Shown: positions 38,287 to 51,139, counted from the stretch's first letter. The stretch is DNA of 64,000 nucleotides from Prochlorococcus marinus str. MIT 9201 (GCF_000759955.1 NZ_JNAL01000017.1:62001-126000); one strand, 5' to 3'. Program-made: numbers and translations. The notes: generated by a model from the sequence alone, not told the origin.

Positions 38287-41124
38287 ATGCTAAAACTTTT
38301 GTTGGGAGATCCGAATACACGAAAGTTAAAGCGCTATCAACCAATAGTGGAAGAGATAAATTTTTTAGAAGAAGAAATTTCTCAATTGACTGATGATGAG
38401 CTTAGAAAAGAAACTCAAAATCTTAAATCAACGATTTCATCAGAATTAGATTTTAAAAAACAAAAAGAACTCTTGGAAGAATTTCTTCCTAAAGCCTTCG
38501 CAATAGTAAGAGAAGCAAGTAAACGTGTTCTTGATATGAGACATTTTGATGTGCAGTTAATAGGCGGGATGGTTTTAAACGAGTGTCAAATTGCTGAGAT
38601 GAAAACTGGAGAGGGAAAAACTCTTGTCGCAACATTACCTTGTTATTTAAATGCTCTTACTGGAAAAGGTGTTCATGTTGTTACCGTAAATGATTATTTA
38701 GCTAGAAGGGATGCAGAGTGGATGGGACAAGTTCATCGTTTTTTAGGTTTATCCGTTGGTTTGATTCAGCAAGATATGAATCCAGTTGAGAGAAAGAAAA
38801 ATTATGATTGTGATATAACTTATGCCACTAATTCAGAATTAGGATTTGATTATTTAAGAGATAATATGGCTACAGATATTAATGAGGTAGTTCAAAGAAA
38901 ATTCAATTACTGTGTAATTGATGAGGTTGATTCAATATTAATTGATGAAGCAAGAACCCCTCTAATCATTTCTGGCCAAGTTGAAAGACCACAAGAAAAA
39001 TATCAAAAAGCTTCAGAATTATCTCTGGTATTAGTCAAAGCAAAAGAATTAAGTAAAGATGGAATTGATCCAGAAGGCGATTATGAAGTTGATGAAAAAC
39101 AGAGAAGTTGTATCTTAACTGATCAGGGTTTCGCAAAATGCGAAGAGTATTTGGGAGTTAATGATTTATATAATCCTCAAGATCCTTGGGCTCATTATAT
39201 AACTAACGCTTTAAAAGCTAAAGAATTATTTATTAAAGATGTAAATTATATTATTAAGAACGATGAGGCTGTGATAGTGGATGAATTTACTGGTAGGGTA
39301 ATGCCTGGAAGACGTTGGAGTGATGGACAACATCAGGCAATAGAAGCGAAAGAAAGTCTTAAAATTCAGCCTGAGACTCAAACATTAGCATCCATTACTT
39401 ATCAGAATTTCTTTCTCCTATATCCCGGGCTGGCAGGTATGACGGGAACTGCAAAAACTGAGGAGGTTGAATTCGAAAAAACTTATAAATTAGAATCAAC
39501 AGTTATACCAACAAATCAAACAAGAAAGAGACAAGATTGGTCTGATCAAGTATTTAAGACAGAGATTGGTAAATGGAAAGCCGTTGCCAGAGAAACTGCA
39601 CAAATTCATAGAGATGGTAGACCTGTTTTAGTCGGTACAACAAGCGTTGAAAAAAGTGAGTTATTAAGTTCACTACTATCTGAAGAAAAAATTCCGCATA
39701 ATTTGTTAAATGCTAAGCCAGAGAACGTTGAACGTGAAGCGGAAATTGTTGCTCAGGCAGGGAGAGCTGGTGCAGTGACTATTGCGACTAATATGGCTGG
39801 AAGGGGAACAGATATAATTCTTGGCGGTAATAGTGACTATATGTCAAGACTCAAGTTAAAAGAAATTTTAGTTCCTATTCTTGTTAAACCTGATAATGAG
39901 CATAAGCCACCCATCCCTAAACAAAAAAATTTAAAGTCTAAGAGCGGCTTTTCTTCAAAAGAAGACTTAAATTTTAAAAAGAAAATCCCAAACTCTTCAA
40001 ATAGTCTTTTCCCTTGCAAGCTTGATGAAGAAATTGAAAAGAAACTCACTTTTTTATCTAATGAACTTGTAAAAAATTGGGGAGATAGACAACTTTCTGT
40101 TTTGGAACTAGATGACAGGATAGCTACAGCTGCAGAAAAAGCACCAACTGAGGATGACTTGATTAAACTTTTAAGAGAATCATTATCGGATGTAAAAGAA
40201 GAATATGAAAAAGTTTTGATCCATGAAGAAGAAAAAGTAAGAGAAGCTGGCGGCTTACATGTCATTGGTACTGAGAGACATGAATCAAGAAGAGTTGATA
40301 ATCAACTTAGAGGTAGAGCTGGAAGACAAGGTGATCTTGGAAGTACAAGATTCTTTTTATCTTTAGAAGATAATTTGCTAAGGATTTTTGGAGGTGATAG
40401 GGTAGCAAGTCTAATGAATGCATTTAGGGTTGATGAAGATATGCCTATTGAGTCAGGAATGCTCACTAGGTCTCTAGAAAGTGCTCAAAAGAAAGTTGAA
40501 ACTTACTATTACGATATTAGAAAACAAGTGTTTGAATATGACGAAGTAATGAATAATCAAAGAAAAGCAGTTTATGGCGAAAGACTTAGAGTCTTGAAAG
40601 GAATTGACTTAAAACAACAAGTAATTGGTTATGGGGAAAGAACAATGAGTGAAATTGTAGAGGCTTATATTAATCCTGATCTTCCTCCTGAAGAATGGAA
40701 TATTGATCAATTAATTTCTAAAGTCAAAGAATTTATATATTTATTAGATGATCTTAAGGCTGATGATATTAATTTACTGTCAATAGAAGAATTAAAAAAC
40801 TATCTTCAAGAGCAATTAAGAATAGCTTATGATTTAAAGGAATCACAAATAGAAAAGATTCGTCCAGGATTAATGAGAGAAGCTGAAAGATTTTTCATTT
40901 TGCAGCAAATTGATAATTTGTGGAGAGAACATCTTCAATCCATGGATTCCCTTAGAGAATCTGTTGGATTAAGAGGTTATGGCCAAAAAGATCCTCTAAT
41001 CGAATATAAAAATGAAGGATATGATATGTTTCTCGAAATGATGACAAATATGAGAAGAAATGTTATTTATTCAATGTTTATGTTTCAACCTAAAACTGAG
41101 GTAGATGATAAAAATAAGGTTTAA
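38287..41124 (+). CDS. secA: preprotein translocase ATPase SecA
   Basis: SecA drives unfolded proteins through SecYEG, in cyanobacteria at both plasma and thylakoid membranes. The 945-residue protein has Walker A MKTGEGKT at 105-112, [19 protein letters not shown], and [13 protein letters not shown] at about 501-514. A stretch of about 140 residues then separates that motif from [15 protein letters not shown] (about 655), roughly 100 more than in E. coli. The extra segment is charged and low-complexity, as in other cyanobacterial SecA. The C-terminal zinc motif that binds SecB is absent, in line with no SecB in cyanobacteria. It converges on cysE with a shared TTAA. Confidence 0.98.
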   Translation: MLKLLLGDPNTRKLKRYQPIVEEINFLEEEISQLTDDELRKETQNLKSTISSELDFKKQKELLEEFLPKAFAIVREASKRVLDMRHFDVQLIGGMVLNECQIAEMKTGEGKTLVATLPCYLNALTGKGVHVVTVNDYLARRDAEWMGQVHRFLGLSVGLIQQDMNPVERKKNYDCDITYATNSELGFDYLRDNMATDINEVVQRKFNYCVIDEVDSILIDEARTPLIISGQVERPQEKYQKASELSLVLVKAKELSKDGIDPEGDYEVDEKQRSCILTDQGFAKCEEYLGVNDLYNPQDPWAHYITNALKAKELFIKDVNYIIKNDEAVIVDEFTGRVMPGRRWSDGQHQAIEAKESLKIQPETQTLASITYQNFFLLYPGLAGMTGTAKTEEVEFEKTYKLESTVIPTNQTRKRQDWSDQVFKTEIGKWKAVARETAQIHRDGRPVLVGTTSVEKSELLSSLLSEEKIPHNLLNAKPENVEREAEIVAQAGRAGAVTIATNMAGRGTDIILGGNSDYMSRLKLKEILVPILVKPDNEHKPPIPKQKNLKSKSGFSSKEDLNFKKKIPNSSNSLFPCKLDEEIEKKLTFLSNELVKNWGDRQLSVLELDDRIATAAEKAPTEDDLIKLLRESLSDVKEEYEKVLIHEEEKVREAGGLHVIGTERHESRRVDNQLRGRAGRQGDLGSTRFFLSLEDNLLRIFGGDRVASLMNAFRVDEDMPIESGMLTRSLESAQKKVETYYYDIRKQVFEYDEVMNNQRKAVYGERLRVLKGIDLKQQVIGYGERTMSEIVEAYINPDLPPEEWNIDQLISKVKEFIYLLDDLKADDINLLSIEELKNYLQEQLRIAYDLKESQIEKIRPGLMREAERFFILQQIDNLWREHLQSMDSLRESVGLRGYGQKDPLIEYKNEGYDMFLEMMTNMRRNVIYSMFMFQPKTEVDDKNKV

Positions 41125-41858
41125 TTATCGCCAAGAAATTCAAAAATTTCTTTATCTTTAATATTTTGGGAATCACCGAGTTTAGAAATATCAATAGATT
41201 CTGAGTTAGCAAGACATTGGAGAGTTTTTTGTAATTTAAGAATTTCATTTTCAAGTGAGTCTATCCTGTCCATTAAATTTTTTATCACATTAGCTTCTGC
41301 ATCTGGTAAGGCAGAGTGAGCTAATGGATTTACTTTGACACCGCTTTGATGGACTACTCTACCAGGAACTCCAACTACAGTGCTATTTTCTTCTACATTC
41401 CTAACAACAACTGAACCCGCACCAATACGAGTATTAGAACCTACCGTTATAGATCCAAGAACTTTTGCACCTGCTCCAACAACAACATTTTCTTTCAAAG
41501 TTGGGTGTCTTTTTCCATGACTTTTGCCAGTGCCTCCTAGTGTTACTCCCTGATAAAGCAGACAATTATTCCCTATTACAGCTGTTTCACCAATCACAAC
41601 GCCCATTCCATGGTCTATGAATACCCTTTTGCCTATTTTTGCTCCTGGATGGATTTCAATACCTGTTGCTAGCCTATTAAAATGACTCAAAAGACGTGGA
41701 ATTAAAGGAATTTTTAATTGCCATAATTTATGAGTAAATCTATGAATAACTATTGATTGAAAGCCTGGGTAACAAAGAAAAATTTCTAAGATTCCTCTAG
41801 CGGCAGGATCCCTCTCTTTGATAATTTCAATATCTGATTTTAATGTTCTTAGCATCAT
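41121..41858 (-). CDS. cysE: serine O-acetyltransferase
   Basis: CysE makes O-acetylserine, the carbon acceptor for sulfide in cysteine synthesis. The 245-residue protein has an N-terminal helical part with [16 protein letters not shown], then a left-handed beta helix of hexapeptide repeats including [28 protein letters not shown] (named by position about 68-95). The C-terminal ~65 residues are longer than in short CysE forms and end with a coiled-coil-like Leu/Glu segment. It starts 3 bases after the GntR gene, implying cotranscription. Confidence 0.96.
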   Translation of the reverse strand: MMLRTLKSDIEIIKERDPAARGILEIFLCYPGFQSIVIHRFTHKLWQLKIPLIPRLLSHFNRLATGIEIHPGAKIGKRVFIDHGMGVVIGETAVIGNNCLLYQGVTLGGTGKSHGKRHPTLKENVVVGAGAKVLGSITVGSNTRIGAGSVVVRNVEENSTVVGVPGRVVHQSGVKVNPLAHSALPDAEANVIKNLMDRIDSLENEILKLQKTLQCLANSESIDISKLGDSQNIKDKEIFEFLGDN

Positions 41859-41861
41859 GTT

Positions 41862-42848
41862 CTAATTAATAACTCCTATTTCTTTTTTTAATTGATTAAT
41901 TGTTTCGATACTCAAATAATTTTTAGCGCATATAATTTGCGGTAATCGCATCAGTTGGGAGCGATTTTTTAATAATGCGTTTTCTACAACAGATAAGCTC
42001 GGACCATCACATACTATATAATTTGAAGTCTTTAAGAGGGATAGTAATCTACTATTATTATCCGAGATTGCAGTCATAAGAATTAATTCACTACCTCGCA
42101 TGCTGTGTATGATAACTTCTGCTGCCCTCAATAAACCGGGGCTAATGCTAACTATACCTACACAATTTCCAGCATTTAATTCTTTCAGAATTTTTAATTC
42201 CTTTTGAAAGTCGCTTAAGTCAACTGCAATAGCTCGAATACCATGTCGCTTAGCAACTTTTTCTAGAGGCTGTAAAAAATATCTACTTGTGACGATAGTA
42301 CCATTATTTGAATTAATTAGAACTTTATCTAATTCTTCCATAGGAACAACTTCAACTGGTACATTAATTTTTGGAGAGAGGTCTTCTGCTATTAACATTG
42401 AAGCGCCTATATCCTCTCTTGGAGTACTGACTATAATTTTTGCTCCGCATTTAATACGCCAATCAATTTCATTGGTTAATATTTCTCTAGTTTCTTGTAA
42501 AGTGCAGCCAAGATTTATGAAGTTATCAATAGACTTCTTCGCTTCTTGATTTGGCGGTTTGATTATTTTATTTTTTGAGTAAACTGATCTTTTTAACTCT
42601 CTATTAGTAAGATTATCTCTTACATAAATACCTGATCCAGCCATCGCTTCAACAACTCCATCTATTTCAAGTTGTCTGTAAACTTTGCTTATAGTATTTC
42701 GATGCAGTCCAGTCTGCATCGCAAGTTGCCTTGTACTAGGTAGTCTATGACCTGGAGGATAATGTCTCGATGCTATTGCAAAGCAAATTTGATTATAAAG
42801 CTGTGTAGATGCTGTGATATCACTTTCTTGTTGAATATGAAATCTCAC
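41862..42848 (-). CDS. GntR-family transcriptional regulator
   Basis: A 328-residue regulator. The N-terminal winged helix is clear: LYNQICFAIASRHYPPGHRLPSTRQLA and TGLHRNTISKVYRQLEIDGVV fall at about 17-67. The C-terminal ~230 residues do not look like the FCD, UTRA or aminotransferase domains that usually follow this wing; strand-helix alternation (IVSTPRED, IVTSRYFL, IRAIAVDLS, VGIVSISPG) suggests a periplasmic-binding-like or Rossmann-type sensor. Ligand unknown. It is followed 3 bases later by cysE, so a link to serine, cysteine or sulfur status is possible but unproven. Confidence 0.88.
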   Translation of the reverse strand: MRFHIQQESDITASTQLYNQICFAIASRHYPPGHRLPSTRQLAMQTGLHRNTISKVYRQLEIDGVVEAMAGSGIYVRDNLTNRELKRSVYSKNKIIKPPNQEAKKSIDNFINLGCTLQETREILTNEIDWRIKCGAKIIVSTPREDIGASMLIAEDLSPKINVPVEVVPMEELDKVLINSNNGTIVTSRYFLQPLEKVAKRHGIRAIAVDLSDFQKELKILKELNAGNCVGIVSISPGLLRAAEVIIHSMRGSELILMTAISDNNSRLLSLLKTSNYIVCDGPSLSVVENALLKNRSQLMRLPQIICAKNYLSIETINQLKKEIGVIN

Positions 42849-42926
42849 TTTAGAAAAATCCTGATTAATTTATTTTGATCTATAGTGACACTTTAACATT
42901 CGTCATACTTTTTAGATAATAAATGC

Positions 42927-43499
42927 TTAATCGGCCTCTTTTTTGATCAAAGGAGTTTTTCTAGGGCTTAAGAACATAATCATGTTTCTTCCCTCTCTTT
43001 TGGGTTTTTGCTGGACTTCTGATTGTTCTTCCAAATCATCAGCCATTTTTAAAAGAAGTGTTTCAGCTAAATTTGAGTGTTGAATCTCTCTACCACGAAA
43101 AATTACAGTGCACTTTACTTTATCTCCCGATTTCAAGAATTTAGTAGCTTGGCCTATTCGTACGTCATAATCATGCTTGTCAATTTTATATCTCATTTTT
43201 ACTTCTTTAACTTCTGTTTGGTGAGATTTCTTTCTTGCTTCTTTTGCTTTTTTCTCTTGTTCAAATTTATATTTTCCATAATCCATGATTCTACATACAG
43301 GAGGATTAGCTTTTTCGCTCACCAAAACTAAATCCAGTTCTCGTTGTGAGGCTATTTCTAATGCTTTCAATCTATCTATGACACCTAGTTGCTTTCCATC
43401 TGAATCAACTACTCTCAGCTGGGAGTAGTTGATTCTTTCATTAATGTTAGGGAGCTCTCTAACAGGAGTGCGGCGGTCAAAGCGTGGGCGTGGTGGCAT
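42927..43499 (-). CDS. infC: translation initiation factor IF-3
   Basis: IF-3 keeps ribosomal subunits apart and proofreads the start codon. The 190-residue protein has the N-terminal domain with [20 protein letters not shown], a lysine-rich linker, and the C-terminal domain with [17 protein letters not shown]. The start is ATG, not the AUU that IF-3 uses for self-control in E. coli. rpmI and rplT are not linked to it. It follows miaA by 55 bases. Confidence 0.97.
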   Translation of the reverse strand: MPPRPRFDRRTPVRELPNINERINYSQLRVVDSDGKQLGVIDRLKALEIASQRELDLVLVSEKANPPVCRIMDYGKYKFEQEKKAKEARKKSHQTEVKEVKMRYKIDKHDYDVRIGQATKFLKSGDKVKCTVIFRGREIQHSNLAETLLLKMADDLEEQSEVQQKPKREGRNMIMFLSPRKTPLIKKEAD

Positions 43500-43554
43500 T
43501 CAGTTAAATTAATAAATTGATTGGATGATGAATGAAATCTATTATTTTGTAAAG

Positions 43555-44454
43555 TTAGCCTAAAAAAGACTCTATTTTAATTATTGCATCTTTTAGCAGG
43601 TTTTTGTTATTAAGCCAAATAGGATTATTTTTATTACGAAACCATGTTTTTTGCCTTTTGGAAAATTGAATCGTTTTTGTACTAGTTAGTTCAATAGCCT
43701 TTTCAATCGTTAAATTATCATTCAAAACATTTCTTGCTTCACGGTAACCAATGGTTTCTAACATGGGCAATTCAGATCCATATTGAGAAATAATTTGTTT
43801 CGTCTCATCAATAATTCCAGATAAGAACATATTTTTTGTTCTTTGTAAAATTCTTTCTTTTAAATTGTCTCTATCTAATCCCAGTTCTAATATTTTCCAA
43901 TCAGGTGGTTTTTGACTTTTTTGAATTGATAAAGGATTCCCTGTTACATAAAACACTTCTAAAGCTCTTATTGTTCTAATGTGATCAGCAAAATTTATGT
44001 TTTTTGCTGATATTGGATCACAAGTTTTTAAAAGTTCCCAACATTTTGTCTGCCCAAGTTCTTCTAATTGCTTTCTTAAATTTTTTTGCGGAGGGACATC
44101 TGGTACAAAAAACCCTTTTGTTATTGAATTCATATACAAACCACTTCCTCCAACAAGAAAAGGTAATTTATTTTTTTTAATTTCTTTTTTTAATGATTCT
44201 TGAGCAATTTTTTGAAATTGTTTAACGTTCATTGGATTGATAGGCTCTTCAATATCTATCAGGAAATGCTTTATTTTTTTTTGTTGATTCTTAGATGGTT
44301 TAGCTGTGCCAATATCCATAGACTTATAAATTTGTCTTGAATCGATATTATGTATATGAGTTTTGAAATATTCCGCAATCTCAATAGCTAATTCTGTTTT
44401 GCCACTTGCAGTTGGTCCAATTAGAACTATTACATGAGGTTTATAAGAAGACAT
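43555..44454 (-). CDS. miaA: tRNA dimethylallyltransferase MiaA
   Basis: MiaA adds the dimethylallyl group to A37 of tRNAs that read codons starting with U. The 299-residue protein has the P-loop GPTASGKT at 13-20, the [16 protein letters not shown] motif, and the tRNA-binding [13 protein letters not shown] segment. The C-terminal [11 protein letters not shown] motif is intact. Divergent from gyrB; the 150-base gap between them holds no gene that I can see. Confidence 0.97.
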   Translation of the reverse strand: MSSYKPHVIVLIGPTASGKTELAIEIAEYFKTHIHNIDSRQIYKSMDIGTAKPSKNQQKKIKHFLIDIEEPINPMNVKQFQKIAQESLKKEIKKNKLPFLVGGSGLYMNSITKGFFVPDVPPQKNLRKQLEELGQTKCWELLKTCDPISAKNINFADHIRTIRALEVFYVTGNPLSIQKSQKPPDWKILELGLDRDNLKERILQRTKNMFLSGIIDETKQIISQYGSELPMLETIGYREARNVLNDNLTIEKAIELTSTKTIQFSKRQKTWFRNKNNPIWLNNKNLLKDAIIKIESFLG

Positions 44455-44604
44455 ATGAATTTCTGAAGAAAAATCTAATAGCTATATAATTAAAGTAATT
44501 AAATTTTTCATATACTTCGAGCCTTTCTTTTATTGCGGTGGTAAGTTTAATGAAAGTACTTTTAAAATAACATTTTAAAAGTTTAATGTTTTTTTTTATA
44601 TTAA

Positions 44605-46898
<2,294 letters not shown>

Positions 46899-46901
46899 AC
46901 C

Positions 46902-47267
46902 TTGGAATTTACCTCTATAAGTTTTGTTTTCTTAGGAAGTACCTTGGGATTAATACTTAGAATATTTATACAAAATAATTTCAAAATTATTATAGGATTT
47001 AATATACAAAGTACTTCAATAGTAAATTTCATAGCATCATTTTTTTTGGGAATTTTTGTAGCATTAAATTTTACTAGTAACCCCACTTTTTTGTTATTTT
47101 ACAGTGGTTTTTTAGGTTGTTTTAGTACTTTTTCTTCGTTTATATATCAACTATTTGTTTTATTTCAAAAGAGGAAATTTATGCGTTTATTTTTTCACTA
47201 TATAGAAGTAATTATGATTTCATTTCTTTTTTTTTATTTAGGTTACTTTTTTGTTCAATTTTTTTAA
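46902..47267 (+). CDS. crcB: fluoride channel subunit CrcB (first of pair)
   Basis: CrcB/Fluc is a small dual-topology channel that lets fluoride leave the cell. This 121-residue protein has four membrane helices. It keeps the pore Asn (N42 in IVNFIASFFLG) and the Phe box GFLGCFSTFSSF near 69-80. The start is TTG three bases after the previous stop; no better start is visible. It is followed at once by a second crcB, so the channel is probably a heterodimer. Confidence 0.9.
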   Translation: MEFTSISFVFLGSTLGLILRIFIQNNFKIIIGFNIQSTSIVNFIASFFLGIFVALNFTSNPTFLLFYSGFLGCFSTFSSFIYQLFVLFQKRKFMRLFFHYIEVIMISFLFFYLGYFFVQFF

Positions 47268-47268
47268 A

Positions 47269-47598
47269 GTGAAATTAAAAGGCTTAATTTGTTTATTTTT
47301 AGCTGGTTATTTAGGTACTTTTTTTAGATTATATATAGATAATAACTTTCTTATATCCATACTTGGATCATTTTTCGTTGGTTTTTTTATTAGCAAAAGA
47401 TTAAGTTACTCAAGCGAAAAGATTTTATTCAGTGGTTTTTTTTCTTGCTTTACATCCTTTAGCGGATTTATATATTTTTTATTCAAAGTTTTGAATCAAG
47501 GAAGTTGGATAAAGTTTATAATTTTTTTTAATTTAATTATTATCTTAAACTTATTAACAATGTATTTTGGGTTCTGGATAAGTAGAAAATTTACTTAA
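47269..47598 (+). CDS. crcB: fluoride channel subunit CrcB (second of pair)
   Basis: A 109-residue CrcB homologue, GTG start one base after the stop of the first copy; an in-frame TTG at 47251 would overlap the first gene by 17 bases. Four hydrophobic helices and the SGFFSCFTSFSGF Phe box (55-67) remain. At the place of the conserved pore Asn it has Ser: LISILGSFFVG, S30. In two-gene Fluc systems the partners form an antiparallel heterodimer, and one subunit may be less conserved. This copy looks like that partner. Confidence 0.85.
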   Translation: MKLKGLICLFLAGYLGTFFRLYIDNNFLISILGSFFVGFFISKRLSYSSEKILFSGFFSCFTSFSGFIYFLFKVLNQGSWIKFIIFFNLIIILNLLTMYFGFWISRKFT

Positions 47599-47641
47599 AT
47601 TTCATATAATAGTGTTGTTACTTTGATGAGGAATTATATAC

Positions 47642-49042
47642 ATGAATGACAATAATCTTGAACCTGTTACATCCTTACCTTCAGACTTGAGCACTCAAGA
47701 AAATATTACTATTCAACTTGAAAAATTGCTTGTGGCAGGAAATTATGATGAGGCAAAGTTACTTTTAGAACCTTCTCAACCAGTTGATATTGCAGATGCT
47801 ATTGGAAGCCTTCCATTAATATTGCAGGCATTGGCATTTCGATTGTTAAAAAAAAATGAGGCAATTGAGGTTTATGAATATTTAGATCCAATAGTTCAGC
47901 AAACTTTATTAGACAGACTTCGTTCAGGAGAAGTTTTAGAAATCGTTGAAAAAATGTCTCCTGATGATAGGGTTCAACTCTTTGATGAATTACCAGCGAA
48001 AGTTGTAAGAAAATTTTTGTCTGCTCTTAGTCCTGGTGAAAGAAAAGTGACAGCTGAACTACTTGGATATGAGCCTGAAACTGCTGGAAGATTAATGACA
48101 ACTGAATTTATAGACCTTAAGGAGATGCAAACAGCAGCTGAGGCTCTTTCTTTAGTTAGAAAACGAGCTCCGTTTACAGAAACTATTTATAGTTTATACG
48201 TGACGGATAAAGAAAGGCACTTAACGGGTATTCTTTCTTTAAGAGATCTTGTAACTGCTGATCCTTCTAAACCAATTGGAGATGTCATGACAAGAGATGT
48301 AGTTAATATTTCTACTAATACGAATCAAGAGGAGGTCGCGAGAGCTATACAAAGATATGATTTTTTAGCGCTCCCTGTTGTAGATAAAGAAAAAAGGCTG
48401 GTAGGCATAGTAACTGTCGATGACTTAATTGATGTAATAGAGCAAGAAGCAACAAGAGATATCTACGCGGCGGGAGCAGTTCAACCTGGAGATGAGGATG
48501 ATTATTTCCAAAGTAATCTTTTTACGATAGCTCGTCGAAGAATTTTGTGGTTGTTAATTTTGGTATTGGCAAATGGTTTGACAACAAAAGTTATAGCGAT
48601 GAATGATCAAATATTGAAAGATGTAGTTTTACTAGCTGCATTTATACCCCTCCTTATAGGTACTGGAGGCAATGTTGGTGCTCAAAGTTCAACGGTTGTA
48701 ATTAGAGGCTTAAGTACTCAAAAATTGAAATCTCTTGGTGCAATAAGGTCAGTAGTTAAAGAAGCGATAACAGGGGCTATTTTAGGGGTTTTGATGATGC
48801 TAGTAGTATTTCCCTTTGCTTGGTGGCAAGGAGAGGGACCTTTAATAGCCTTCGCTGTTGGAATAAGTTTAATATCGATAACGACTTTAGCTGCTGCAAC
48901 TGGCGCTATACTCCCTTTGTTGTTTGACAGAATGAAATTGGATCCGGCTTTAATGTCCTCTCCCTTCATAACAACAGTTACTGATATTGCAGGTGTATTT
49001 ATTTATCTAAATACTGCAAAATGGTTATTAAGCTCTTCATAA
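47642..49042 (+). CDS. mgtE: magnesium transporter MgtE
   Basis: MgtE is a homodimeric magnesium channel gated by intracellular Mg. The 466-residue protein has the N-terminal superhelix (LRSGEVLEIVEKMSPDDRVQLFDELP), a CBS pair (about 140-270; VMTRDVVNIS and LVGIVTVDDLIDV), and five membrane helices with the signature PLLIGTGGNVGAQSSTVVIRGL. Length is normal. It lies 43 bases after crcB2, perhaps in one ion-handling unit, and precedes the sigma factor. Confidence 0.96.
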   Translation: MNDNNLEPVTSLPSDLSTQENITIQLEKLLVAGNYDEAKLLLEPSQPVDIADAIGSLPLILQALAFRLLKKNEAIEVYEYLDPIVQQTLLDRLRSGEVLEIVEKMSPDDRVQLFDELPAKVVRKFLSALSPGERKVTAELLGYEPETAGRLMTTEFIDLKEMQTAAEALSLVRKRAPFTETIYSLYVTDKERHLTGILSLRDLVTADPSKPIGDVMTRDVVNISTNTNQEEVARAIQRYDFLALPVVDKEKRLVGIVTVDDLIDVIEQEATRDIYAAGAVQPGDEDDYFQSNLFTIARRRILWLLILVLANGLTTKVIAMNDQILKDVVLLAAFIPLLIGTGGNVGAQSSTVVIRGLSTQKLKSLGAIRSVVKEAITGAILGVLMMLVVFPFAWWQGEGPLIAFAVGISLISITTLAAATGAILPLLFDRMKLDPALMSSPFITTVTDIAGVFIYLNTAKWLLSSS

Positions 49043-49148
49043 ACAGAAATCCACTAGGTATTTATTCTCATTTTTGTTAAATTGTGGATTTTTTTGTTTA
49101 ACTTTACATTTCTTAATGGTATTGTTTACAAAACAACATTCAACTTTC

Positions 49149-50150
49149 ATGTCTACTGAAGCATTAAGTGAGAATAAATTAGCGACAATATCAAGTTTAA
49201 AGGCCAGCAACGATGTTGATCTTGTCAGATCTTATTTAAGGGACATAGGTAGAGTTCCTTTATTATCTCATGAACAAGAAATTACTCTTGGTAGGCAGGT
49301 ACAAGAATATATGCAAGTCGAAAGAGCAGAATTAGAAATTATTGAATTAACAGGAGATAAGCCCAGTATTGAGGAATTAGCAAAAAAAGTAAATCTGTCT
49401 ACCTCTACAGTAAAAAAAAGATTAAGAGCTGGACAGAGAGCTAAAGAAAGAATGGTTGCAGCTAATTTAAGGTTAGTTGTTAGCGTCGCAAAAAAATATA
49501 CTAAAAGAAATATGGAACTATTAGATTTAATTCAAGAAGGAACGATAGGACTTGTTAGAGGAGTAGAAAAATTTGACCCAGCTAGAGGTTATAAGTTTTC
49601 AACTTATGCATATTGGTGGATTAGACAAGGTATTACTAGAGCCATTGCTGAGAAAAGTAGGGCAATAAGGCTACCAATACACATTACAGAAATGTTGAAT
49701 AAGTTAAAAAAAGGGCAAAGAGAGTTGAGTCAAGAAATGTCTAGGACTCCAACAATTAGCGAACTTGCTAAATATGTAGAGCTTCCTGAAGAAGATGTAA
49801 AAGATTTGATGTGCAAAGCTGGGCAGCCAGTTAGTCTTGAAACAAAAGTTGGTGACGGTGAAGATACTGTTCTATTAGACTTATTAGCAGGCGGTGAGGA
49901 TTTGCCAGATGAACAAATAGAGATGGATTGTATGAGAGGCGATCTTCATTCTCTGTTGCATCAATTACCAGATTTGCAATGTAGAGTATTGAGAATGAGA
50001 TACGGAATGGATGGTGATGAGCCAATGTCTCTTACAGGCATAGGAAGAGTTTTAGGTATCAGTAGAGATCGAGTGAGAAACCTTGAAAGAGATGGATTAA
50101 GAGGTTTAAGGAGACTCAGTGACAATGTAGAAGCCTATTTTGTTTCATGA
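49149..50150 (+). CDS. group 2 RNA polymerase sigma factor
   Basis: A 333-residue sigma-70 family protein from the ATG at 49149. Region 1.2 (DLVRSYLRDIGRVPLLSHEQEITLGR), region 2 (LRLVVSVAKKYTKRNMELLDLIQEG and YKFSTYAYWWIRQGITRAI), region 3 and region 4 (LGISRDRVRNLERDGLRGLRRL) are intact. The short N-terminus without region 1.1 marks it as group 2, not the principal RpoD. An in-frame ATG 25 codons upstream gives an unlike N-terminus and is rejected. Promoters it serves are unknown. Its last 16 bases overlap the convergent hydrolase. Confidence 0.93.
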   Translation: MSTEALSENKLATISSLKASNDVDLVRSYLRDIGRVPLLSHEQEITLGRQVQEYMQVERAELEIIELTGDKPSIEELAKKVNLSTSTVKKRLRAGQRAKERMVAANLRLVVSVAKKYTKRNMELLDLIQEGTIGLVRGVEKFDPARGYKFSTYAYWWIRQGITRAIAEKSRAIRLPIHITEMLNKLKKGQRELSQEMSRTPTISELAKYVELPEEDVKDLMCKAGQPVSLETKVGDGEDTVLLDLLAGGEDLPDEQIEMDCMRGDLHSLLHQLPDLQCRVLRMRYGMDGDEPMSLTGIGRVLGISRDRVRNLERDGLRGLRRLSDNVEAYFVS

Positions 50151-51049
50151 AGAAATTCACATATTAACTTATTTGTTTCTTCTGGTTCTTCATCATGAGG
50201 ACAATGTCCAGCACCTTTTATAATGTCTAATCTTTTGATATTACTGAATTTTTTTTCCCAATCCTGTGCTTCACTTAAAGATTCCCAAGGATCTTTTTCA
50301 CCCCATATTAATTGGATTGGAGCATTAATTCTATCGAAAAGGTCTGTAGCAAGATAGTCATCAAATAAGTTAATAAAGCCACGAAATGCTTCTTTCGAGT
50401 TTGTCCTTTTAGACGGTTGATAAAGTATTTCAATTAATTCTTTATCGATATTTTTTCCCGAGGGGTAAGCTTGTGTAAGAATTTTTTTTATAACTTTTGG
50501 ATTTGCAGCTCTTGTAAAAAGTGTATTGCTAATAATTCTTTGCCTTACCAACGTTTTTAAAACCGGCCTCAGTAAATTCATCAAAATATCACTTTTTTTT
50601 AAACGTTTGTCATCCATAGTTCTTTGAGCACAATCAATCAAAATGATGCCCTTACAATTTTCTTTAAGAATCTCAGCGGCTTTAAGCGCAATAACTCCAC
50701 CAATTGAATTCCCTATCAAGTAAACGGGAGATTTTATTACTTCCGAACAAAATGTTGATATTTGATGACTCCACAAGTCAAATGAATATTTAATTGAATT
50801 TTCTTTGTGAGGTTCATAATTTAATAAAGCGCAAGGCTGACTGCTTTCTCCGAATCCTAGTAAGTCAATTGAGTAACAATTAAAAACTTTGCCAAGAAAG
50901 TCTTGATTATGTCTCCAATGTTGTTTTGATGCTCCAAATCCATGTATTAATAAAATATTTATATTATTTTTGAAAGTAGAGTTTTTTGACAAAGACCAAG
51001 AAATTTCCCAATTTTTCCATTTCCAAGTTTCAGATTTATTTAAAGACAC
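50135..51049 (-). CDS. alpha/beta hydrolase
   Basis: A 304-residue alpha/beta hydrolase of the lipase/epoxide-hydrolase type. It shows the oxyanion HGFGASKQHW, the nucleophile elbow GNSIGG (S115), an Asp candidate in IQLIWGEKDPW and the C-terminal histidine in GAGHCPHDEEP. No signal peptide, so cytosolic or membrane-associated. The substrate is not evident; lipid or pigment ester metabolism is common for this group in cyanobacteria. It overlaps the sigma factor and is divergent from the PfkB kinase. Confidence 0.88.
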   Translation of the reverse strand: MSLNKSETWKWKNWEISWSLSKNSTFKNNINILLIHGFGASKQHWRHNQDFLGKVFNCYSIDLLGFGESSQPCALLNYEPHKENSIKYSFDLWSHQISTFCSEVIKSPVYLIGNSIGGVIALKAAEILKENCKGIILIDCAQRTMDDKRLKKSDILMNLLRPVLKTLVRQRIISNTLFTRAANPKVIKKILTQAYPSGKNIDKELIEILYQPSKRTNSKEAFRGFINLFDDYLATDLFDRINAPIQLIWGEKDPWESLSEAQDWEKKFSNIKRLDIIKGAGHCPHDEEPEETNKLICEFLHETK

Positions 51050-51139
51050 TATGAATATGTGGTTAATTAAACTTTAATTCAAAAAAAAAATATTCGTTTT
51101 TTTATAAATTATTCTTAGTTAAGAAAAAGGGTTCACTTT

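Noticed and set aside
39837-40265. Minus-strand frame of 142 codons opposite the SecA insertion
   Set aside because: Serine-rich low-complexity product that mirrors the lysine/glutamate-rich SecA coding strand; no start context or motif.
44455-44604. RNA gene in the miaA-gyrB divergent gap
   Set aside because: No stable fold or conserved motif found by eye; likely only promoters.
47251-47268. TTG start for the second crcB
   Set aside because: It overlaps the first gene; the GTG at 47269 directly after that stop gives a normal CrcB length. Not fully excluded.
49074-49148. Upstream start for the sigma factor
   Set aside because: The added 25 residues are hydrophobic and unlike any sigma N-terminus; the ATG at 49149 gives a normal group 2 start.
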